Positions 46,201-49,626 of a stretch of 49,626 nucleotides of DNA are shown piece after piece; the first letter of the stretch is position 1, and the number at the start of each line of letters is the position of its first letter. Origin of the DNA: an uncultured Planctomycetota bacterium (GTDB lineage Bacteria; Planctomycetota; Phycisphaerae; SM23-33); the NCBI GenBank assembly GCA_903892515.1, contig CAITIS010000057.1, positions 1 to 49,626 of the forward strand. Reading direction: 5' to 3'. The position numbers and the translations under genes are program-made. The notes below the pieces were generated by a model, which saw only the letters and a program-made list of their open reading frames with translations, was not told the DNA's origin and searched no databases.

Positions 46201-46670
46201 AGATCAAGCTGGCCAGGAAGTACTACAAGCTCCTGCCAGTGGACAAGACGGCCCAAGCCCAGGGCTCTCACGGCCAGGCGGTGGACCAGAAGGTCTCAAA
46301 GCTCCAGCGGCAGGAATTGCAGGACCTTTCCACCCTAAAGAGCGGCGACCAAGTCGAGATCGAGCTGGAGATCGAATCCAAGAATGATTACGAGTACATA
46401 CTATTTGAGGACATGAAGGCGTCGGGCTTTGAACCGGTGGACCTGCGCTCGGGCTACAGCGATAACGATATGGGCGCGTACATGGAGTTGCGCGACGAGC
46501 GGGTGACGTTCTTCGTTCGGGCCTTGGCCCGCGGCAAACACAGCCTGCGCTACCGCATGCGTGCCGAGACCCCAGGCAAGTTCGCCGCCATGCCCGCCAA
46601 GGCCAGCGCCATGTATGCCCCGGAACTCAAGGCCAATTCCGATGAGTTCAAGGTCGGTGTAGAAGACTGA
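40254..46670 (+). CDS. Bacterial alpha-2-macroglobulin family protein with thioester
   Basis: A 2138-residue exported protein. A signal peptide (about residues 1-28) is followed by helical repeats resembling TPR (about 50-480), then macroglobulin domains: MG1 start near 590, VYVMTDRPVYRPGGPVKFKFW near 650, FTVEEYKKPEFEVTVE near 770. Residues 820-872 are an unusual aromatic-rich insert. The bait-like region (about 1270-1370) precedes the ANA-like VWVGRLEAKDGLAEVELTMP. The thioester motif C1589-T-E-Q (YPYGCTEQT) lies before the alpha/alpha helical barrel, and the receptor-like end is near 2000-2138. Such proteins trap proteases in the periplasm. I start at ATG 40254 with AAGGCGGG upstream; the open frame upstream has no protein-like content. 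No pbpC gene is nearby. Length fits planctomycete homologues. Confidence 0.93.
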   Translation: MIRFNWRVAALTLACVLIAALAGTSFDSTALGRASAKPQTKPATTSQRSSGERQMASGNFKDAYESFASLALDPQADGSAVGDNMARAIECLSRLNRVDEADAFREKVIALHADNWHLLHAAALSYFQGEHAGYIIAGEFSRGGHRGGGRWVNSQQRDRVHALQLMQQAMAGVKSQNDAVAVGEFYWDLAGMLMGGRNCDEAWRLQSLTDLAVLPDYDEGYSYGHESRGAPVDENAQPIYYATPKTWQDSANDGQRWRWALAQAMEASPSRKGPALLQFASFLESQFGVQTMREYGWFASGDQGDETRKNESGPYDVHTLADDETIAKLASGIKRFKLPDEFNYIRVLREVAAGADESAAEAVDRLARIFENRRQYPKAAGLWRDAIKRFTQGVHDYRQKALDQIVGDWGEFEPVLTQPAGQGATVEFRFRNAAKVEFTAQEVDVATLLGDVKEYLKSNPGQLDHAKLRVSELGYRLLIDGQQKYLKAQVAQWSLDLTPRPEHWDRRITVATPLQKAGAYLLTAKLPGGNTSRIVVWVADTAIVSKPMAKRPYYYVADAVTGQPVPKATLEFFGYRSEWTGGNAGWYRVLTTGSTESTDADGQCIPKSGDWPEGYEWIVTATTPQGRLAYLGFTRVWTRGAGDPSYNEDKVYVMTDRPVYRPGGPVKFKFWANHARYDQEGKSAFAGKRFLVQVNNPKGEKVYEHVFTADDYGGFDGELTLEKDAALGQYSIFLPPNDQPQKARLVPGHVAESNVLNPCTGGGTFTVEEYKKPEFEVTVEAPKQPVMLGEKIEAKILAKYYFGAPVTEAKVTYKVMRSSYRADWYPARCWDWFYGAGYWWFAADYGWYPGWNEWGCRRPVHMWYSGWGRPEQPEVVAEAEVPIGKDGAVKVEIDTALAKAIHADTDHKYEITAEVVDQSRRTIVGSGQVLVARKPFKVYAWVDRGHYRAGDVIHASFNAQTLDNKPIAKAKGELRLLSVRYEQDSQTGQLKPLESEVQKWALSTGEDGHARQEMKADKAGQYRLAYTVTDSAGHAIEGGYLLTIVGEGFDGGDFRFNDIELVTDSPEYAPSDKVGLMINTNRADSAVLLFVRPGNGAYLPPEVLRLKGKSIAQEIKVLKKDMPNFFIEAVTVHDGKVFSETREVVVPPESRVLNVAVTPLRDNGREAAKDQEKDASASTLPRYKPGEKAKFKIKLTDAKGEPFTGSAVVSVYDKAVEYISGGSNVPEIKAFFWKWRRYHTSAGENSLARSERNWPAPGQVEMQFLGVFGATSAEDADVSANRLARLERSAPGGAGMPPMSCAPCAVSDSAGLPTSLPPALNKKLEPLNSMHPDLFEYDSSAGEGQGGAMVEPTVRTNFADTALWVGRLEAKDGLAEVELTMPENLSTWKARVWAMGGGAKCGEGDAEVVTSKNLLVRLQAPRFFLQKDEVVLSANVHNYLKTAKHVKVALELDNRSGVLWPMALPGVAGDGRTVPPQVQTVDVEAGGEKRVDWRVKVIQPGQAVVRMKALTDEESDAVEMKFPVLIHGMLKTDSFCGVIRPEKDSLTFDIKVPAERLPAQSRLEIRYSPTLAGAMVDALPYLVDYPYGCTEQTINRFLPTVVTQKVLLSMGVDLKQIRDKQTNLNAQQIGDDKARARDPSYQGGYMSRATAGVKNPVFDPDEVSAMVRAGLERLLAMQCSDGGWGWFSGYGEQSWPHTTALVVHGLQVARANDVALTPGMLDRGIEWLKRYQAEELRRLNLPKKESQHKDKADAIDAFVYMVLVDESKDKLDNAPMRELLYRDRVDLPVYAQAMLGLALHKVGDRNKLTMVLTNIRQFLVQDEENQTAYLKLPENNWWWCWYGSEYEAQSYYLKLLSATDTESQVASRLVKYLINNRRNGSYWNSTRDTATCVEAMAEYIKSSGEDKPDMTVAVSIDGKVVKEIKIDKGNLFSFDNKLILEGEAVTAGPHKIELKRTGSGPLYCNAYLTNFTLEDPIKSAGLEIKLARKYYKLLPVDKTAQAQGSHGQAVDQKVSKLQRQELQDLSTLKSGDQVEIELEIESKNDYEYILFEDMKASGFEPVDLRSGYSDNDMGAYMELRDERVTFFVRALARGKHSLRYRMRAETPGKFAAMPAKASAMYAPELKANSDEFKVGVED

Positions 46671-46697
46671 TCGCCGCACAGGATCGTGCGTGGCGAT
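46670..46697. terminator. Hairpin after the alpha-2-macroglobulin stop
   Basis: ATCGCCGCAC and GTGCGTGGCGAT pair with a two-base bulge around AGGATC, directly after the stop codon. No T-run follows, so it is a weak terminator candidate. Confidence 0.3.
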
Positions 46698-46847
46698 AGC
46701 AAGCTGGGCAAGGCGCAGGTATGAGGTAACCGCGGGCAGATACGGTGGTGCTGTGAATCAAGCTCCGCACCGCCGGAGCCGCCGTTGCCGGAGCAAGCAT
46801 GCCTATTATGTTCGTTGTGCAGCCCAAAGAATTGAAAGGAACACATC

Positions 46848-46973
46848 ATGTGCCAGACATGCGGATGCAGCCCTTGTGCCAAGTGCGGGCGGGAAATCAA
46901 AGACAAAGTCTGCTCGGGCTGTAAGAAGCCATCGGACAAATGCACCTGCGCACCGGCTACGAAGAAGAAGTAG
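46848..46973 (+). CDS. 41-residue cysteine-rich mini-protein
   Basis: A very small protein with nine cysteines at residues 2, 5, 7, 10, 13, 22, 25, 32 and 34, in the CxxC and CxC pairs expected of a zinc-knuckle or metallothionein-like fold, ending in APATKKK. It begins MCQTCGCSPCAKCG, a phrase I recall from small uncharacterised proteins in several anaerobic and planctomycete genomes. AAGGAA precedes the ATG by about eight bases. The ATTATG-like AT-rich stretch upstream (46804-46809, TATTAT) could be a -10 element, without a clear -35. It lies on its own between the alpha-2-macroglobulin and a convergent ferredoxin. It probably binds Zn, Cu or an Fe-S cluster. Codon use and Lys-rich tail fit a real gene. 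Confidence 0.72.
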   Translation: MCQTCGCSPCAKCGREIKDKVCSGCKKPSDKCTCAPATKKK

Positions 46974-46989
46974 GCTGACACCGAAATAA

Positions 46990-47039
46990 GCTGACGCCAG
47001 ATTGTGCTTACTGTCAGGGCGCTGATGCCTGGCGTCAGC
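46990..47039. terminator. Inverted repeat downstream of the mini-protein gene
   Basis: GCTGACGCCAG (46990-47000) is a perfect complement of CTGGCGTCAGC (47029-47039), with a 28-bp loop. It lies between the end of the mini-protein gene and a convergent ferredoxin gene, so it may terminate both ways; it lacks T-runs and could also be a recombination site. Confidence 0.4.
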
Positions 47040-47141
47040 CTTGGGGAACAGGGCCTGCTCGGCGTCTACCGCGCTGCGCGCACGCCAATCTCCTTGGCCG
47101 ACTTCAGCGGACAGAACGCATGCCGAGGCTTCCGCCCCCGC

Positions 47142-47462
47142 TCAGCTTGGCACCCGGCATACCACGTCGCCCAGCACCACGGCTTGGCAAGCCAAGCGGA
47201 ATCTGGCCGGGTTCGGAGCGGTCTGATCCAGCATCTCCAGCTCGTCGTCTAGGGGCGGGCTGAGGTTCGCCAGGCCTGCTTCGATCTCCACATAGCACAG
47301 GCCGCAAGTGCCCACGCCTTCGCAGGGATGATCAATTTCGACCCTGTTGGCCGAAGCGATGTTCAACAGCGAACCCGCCAGGCCCACGCCCTCGACGGGC
47401 TTTTCGGTGTCCACCTCGACCGTCACGTTGGCTGGTCTGAATGTCACTGTGCATCGAGCCAT
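47142..47462 (-). CDS. Plant-type [2Fe-2S] ferredoxin domain protein
   Basis: A 106-residue ferredoxin. The cluster ligands are C47, C53, C56 (C-x5-C-x2-C in HPCEGVGTCGLCYVE) and C92 (RLACQAV). The C-x5-C-x2-C spacing is like adrenodoxin, NqrF and the corrinoid-protein activator RACo, but only the ferredoxin domain is present. It should carry electrons at low potential in the cytosol. I chose ATG 47462 (MARCTVTFRPANV); a GTG at 47504 would add 14 basic residues. It converges on the cysteine-rich mini-protein gene and diverges from cheW. No obvious redox partner gene adjoins it; candidates in the window are the dehydratase-like subunits at 5478-7815, but they are 40 kb away. Confidence 0.85.
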   Translation of the reverse strand: MARCTVTFRPANVTVEVDTEKPVEGVGLAGSLLNIASANRVEIDHPCEGVGTCGLCYVEIEAGLANLSPPLDDELEMLDQTAPNPARFRLACQAVVLGDVVCRVPS

Positions 47463-47897
47463 TGCCTCACAGCGTTCCTTCCTATGACTGGGTGCTCGTC
47501 GCACCGGCGCTCTGGGTAGTTACGCCACCACGCGCTCTCCGTCACTCGCTGCCTAATTGTAGGGTGATCGATGAAAGACCGTGGGGTTGGGGAAGTGGCC
47601 GGCCCGCTGACGGCCACATCGCGGCGATGGAATGGTTTCGAGATGGCTTCCGGTAGAATGCCCGAGCCAGCCCGGTTTGGCCGATCTTGGACGTCGACGC
47701 AGAGTTGGCACTGTTGGTGAAGGGGCCTTTGAGTCTCGATGCCGGTTATCGCCGGCTTTGAGCGGACACGCGGCAGCAGTTCGATATCAGGCAAAACCTT
47801 AGGGAACGTCTGGTGTTTTCCCCGGTGTCGCGCCGTAGGGTCACGCCGTACAATCCAGTCAACATGACCCCGTCACGCGTGGTAGGGAGGCAGTGAC
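47463..47897. other. Divergent intergenic region between ferredoxin and cheW
   Basis: About 435 bp without a gene I recognise. Open frames on both strands lack protein-like patterns. It must contain promoters for the ferredoxin (minus) and cheW (plus), but no consensus pair stands out. A ten-codon frame, ATG 47864 (MTPSRVVGRQ), ends in a TGA overlapping the cheW ribosome binding region and could be a leader. Confidence 0.5.
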
Positions 47898-48344
47898 ATT
47901 ACGGCCCAACTGATCATCGGTGTCGGAAGACAACGCTGCGCCTTGCCGCTGGAATACGTCGTCGAAACGATGCGGCCTCTGCCGGTACATCCCCTGGCCG
48001 GCGCTCCTGCTTTTGTGGCGGGGGTCTCGATGATTCGCGGCCAAGGCGTGCCGGTAGTCAATCTGGCTTTGCTGCTGGGCGGTCAGGCCGATCCGCCAAC
48101 TCGCTTTGTGGTCGTTCGCGCCGCCGATCGAAGCGTGGCCTTGGCGGTGGATGCGGTTATCGGCGTGGCGGAATTGCCCGCCGAGGCCCTGGCCGTGGTG
48201 CCACCGCTGCTGGCCAAGGCGGCAGGGGATACAGTTACGGGTCTAGGGGCGTTGGACAGCCAACTATTGTTCGTGCTCCAGACCGCCTGCATCGTTCCCG
48301 ATGACGTGTTCTTGGCGGCTCCCCCGGCCGGTGCAGAGAAATGA
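47898..48344 (+). CDS. cheW: CheW-like chemotaxis coupling protein, probable ATT start
   Basis: A 148-residue CheW-domain protein that would couple chemoreceptors to the kinase CheA. The first strands are AQLIIGVGRQRCALPLEYVVETM, followed by MIRGQGVPVVNLALLLG and RSVALAVDAVIGVAE, all typical CheW. In frame upstream there is no ATG, GTG or TTG before a stop at 47883; TTG 47943 would cut off the first strands. GGGAGG (47885-47890) lies seven bases before an ATT (47898), so I use ATT as the likely start, a rare codon known from infC. A sequencing or real indel is an alternative. Its stop overlaps the cheR ATG (ATGA). Confidence 0.8.
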   Translation: MTAQLIIGVGRQRCALPLEYVVETMRPLPVHPLAGAPAFVAGVSMIRGQGVPVVNLALLLGGQADPPTRFVVVRAADRSVALAVDAVIGVAELPAEALAVVPPLLAKAAGDTVTGLGALDSQLLFVLQTACIVPDDVFLAAPPAGAEK

Positions 48345-49626
48345 TGACTGGTCAGCGCCATCCCGGGCTGGAGCGGTTTGCCGCTGAAATCACCGCTCGT
48401 CTCGGCTTTCGTGTTGATCAACAGAACGAGGATCAGGTCGACCAGATCCTGCGCCGTCGCTTGGAGAAGACGGGCTGCTGCACCATCGAGGAGTACCTGG
48501 CCGGTTTCCAGGATGCCAAGTCTGCCGAGAAGGAATTACGCGAGATCGCCTTGGATCTGACGGTGCCCGAGACGTATTTCTTTCGTCACCCCGAGCATTT
48601 CCAGGCCCTCATCGAGGTCGCGTTGCCCGAGCGGATGAAGGCCCGCGAAGCGAGCCGCCGGTTGAACATGCTGTCGGCTGGCTGTGCCTCGGGGGAAGAG
48701 GCGTATTCACTGGCGGCCGCCGTGGCGGGTGTCGCGGGCCTCAAGGACTGGGATGTCCACATCCGAGGCATCGACATCAACCCGCACCTGATGAAGAAAG
48801 CCAGCCAGGGGCGATACTCCGCGTGGTCACTCAGGGGCTTGTCGGAGGCACAGCGAGCGACCCACTTCCGCCTGGAGGGCGATGTGTACCTGCTGGACGC
48901 CAGTCTGCTCTCGGCGGTGCATTTTGAATCACGCAATCTGCTGGATGATGATGTTCGATTCTGGCAGCCGGACTTTTTCGATGTCATCTTCTGCCGCAAT
49001 GTCATGATCTACTTCTCGTCTTCGGCGATTCGCGCTTTGGCCGAGCGGCTCACCCGGTCGCTGGCGCCAGGAGGGTTTCTGTTCCTGGGGCCCTCCGAGA
49101 CGTTGCGCGGGGTCAGTCCCGAGTTCCACTTGCGGCATACCCATGGGGCTTTCTACTACCAGCGTCGTGCGCTGCACGAGCCGATTCTGCCGGCGACGGA
49201 GATTCCGCAGGCTCGGGGACGAGCGCACGCTGGTCCGGTCCCGGCGCCACAGGAAGAAAGCGGCGCTGCCTGGTCTTCGGCCATTGCCGATTCCAGCAAC
49301 CGCATTGCCGCGCTGGCACACCGCGCGGACCGTCGAGCGGACAAACGCAGCGAGGTCAAGACGCCTACATCATTCACCGGCCCGGCCTTTCCGGCCGAGC
49401 AGGATCTCAAGGACGTGCACGACTTGCTGCGGCAGGAGCGGTTCGAGGACGCCTTAAAGGCGATCCACGCGTTGCCTGCGCAGGGATCGGCCGACTCCGA
49501 CACGCTGCTGCTCCAGGCAGTCATCCTTGCCAACCAGGGCGAGCTGTCACAGGCCGAGCAGATTTGCGGACAGTTGCTGGCCAGGGACGAGTTGCGGCCC
49601 GGAGCTCACTACTTAATGGCGGTGTG
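48341..49626 (+). CDS. cheR: CheR-type methyltransferase with C-terminal TPR region (partial, runs off window end)
   Basis: At least 428 residues, open to the window end. An N-terminal helical CheR domain (about 5-75) precedes the SAM-binding methyltransferase part: DLTVPETYFFRHPEHFQAL, LSAGCASGEEAYSLA (motif I), IRGIDINPHLMKKA, FFDVIFCRNVMIYF and LAPGGFLFLGPSE, all hallmark CheR motifs. It methylates receptor glutamates using SAM. After an Ala/Pro-rich linker, TPR-like helices appear (FEDALKAIHALPAQGSADSDT, LLQAVILANQGELSQAEQI), as in FrzF-like CheR proteins. It overlaps cheW by four bases. The rest of the operon, probably CheA and receptors, lies beyond the window. Confidence 0.93.
   Translation, partial: MMTGQRHPGLERFAAEITARLGFRVDQQNEDQVDQILRRRLEKTGCCTIEEYLAGFQDAKSAEKELREIALDLTVPETYFFRHPEHFQALIEVALPERMKAREASRRLNMLSAGCASGEEAYSLAAAVAGVAGLKDWDVHIRGIDINPHLMKKASQGRYSAWSLRGLSEAQRATHFRLEGDVYLLDASLLSAVHFESRNLLDDDVRFWQPDFFDVIFCRNVMIYFSSSAIRALAERLTRSLAPGGFLFLGPSETLRGVSPEFHLRHTHGAFYYQRRALHEPILPATEIPQARGRAHAGPVPAPQEESGAAWSSAIADSSNRIAALAHRADRRADKRSEVKTPTSFTGPAFPAEQDLKDVHDLLRQERFEDALKAIHALPAQGSADSDTLLLQAVILANQGELSQAEQICGQLLARDELRPGAHYLMAV

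Noticed and set aside
44268..46271. Long antisense open frame opposite the alpha-2-macroglobulin gene
   Set aside because: It is a GC-driven shadow; the plus frame has clear domains and the antisense frame has no recognisable motif.
46804..46809. TATTAT as a confident -10 promoter for the mini-protein
   Set aside because: No -35 hexamer lies at 16-18 bases; kept only as a note.
47893..47916. GTG at 47893 as cheW start
   Set aside because: It is in another frame and reaches a stop after six codons; only an indel would join it to CheW.

Overview
The window is a GC-rich, densely packed bacterial segment, most likely from a planctomycete (Planctomycetota, perhaps a Phycisphaerae relative). I infer this from gene content: MoxR/DUF58/BatA-type von Willebrand factor A (VWA) proteins, a very large alpha-2-macroglobulin, HEAT-repeat and multiheme secreted proteins, and intergenic palindromic repeats of a kind common in planctomycetes. 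No rRNA, tRNA, transposase, integrase or CRISPR array was found. Two-subunit 2-hydroxyacyl-CoA dehydratase-like proteins and a penta-heme cytochrome suggest some anaerobic or low-potential redox metabolism.

Layout. 1-516: palindromic repeats. 517-2899: SpoIIAA-like protein and a CLC chloride channel/transporter with CBS domains. 3009-7815: a uroporphyrinogen-decarboxylase-fold methyltransferase-like gene (minus strand), then on the plus strand a SAM methyltransferase and two dehydratase/benzoyl-CoA-reductase-family subunits. 7828-9252: minus-strand HEAT/penta-heme cytochrome, divergent from a plus-strand run reaching 46670. That run contains: HEAT and TPR secreted proteins; an ExbB-ExbD-ExbD set ending in a membrane-anchored VWA protein where TonB would be expected; two solute-binding-protein/permease pairs with a single ABC ATPase; a coiled-coil membrane protein; a VWA/MoxR/DUF58/BatA module; an ABC-2 exporter with two tandem paralogous permeases; and a 2138-residue thioester alpha-2-macroglobulin. 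46848-47462: a 41-residue Cys-rich mini-protein and a convergent [2Fe-2S] ferredoxin. 47898-49626: cheW and the start of cheR, cut by the window end.

How the genes may work together. Many plus-strand genes between 11324 and 36086 overlap by 4 bp or abut, so they probably form long operons. Recurring themes are envelope energisation (ExbB/ExbD), periplasmic VWA adhesion/assembly domains (five VWA domains in four proteins, plus one related protein), an AAA+ MoxR chaperone, and ABC transport. The most unusual points are the ExbBDD-VWA set, the permease fused in frame to an NHL-propeller lipoprotein, the two transporters with one ATPase, the heptanucleotide-repeat element before the ABC-2 permeases, a repeat element inserted in frame at the start of exbB, a probable ATT start in cheW, and the Cys-rich mini-protein.
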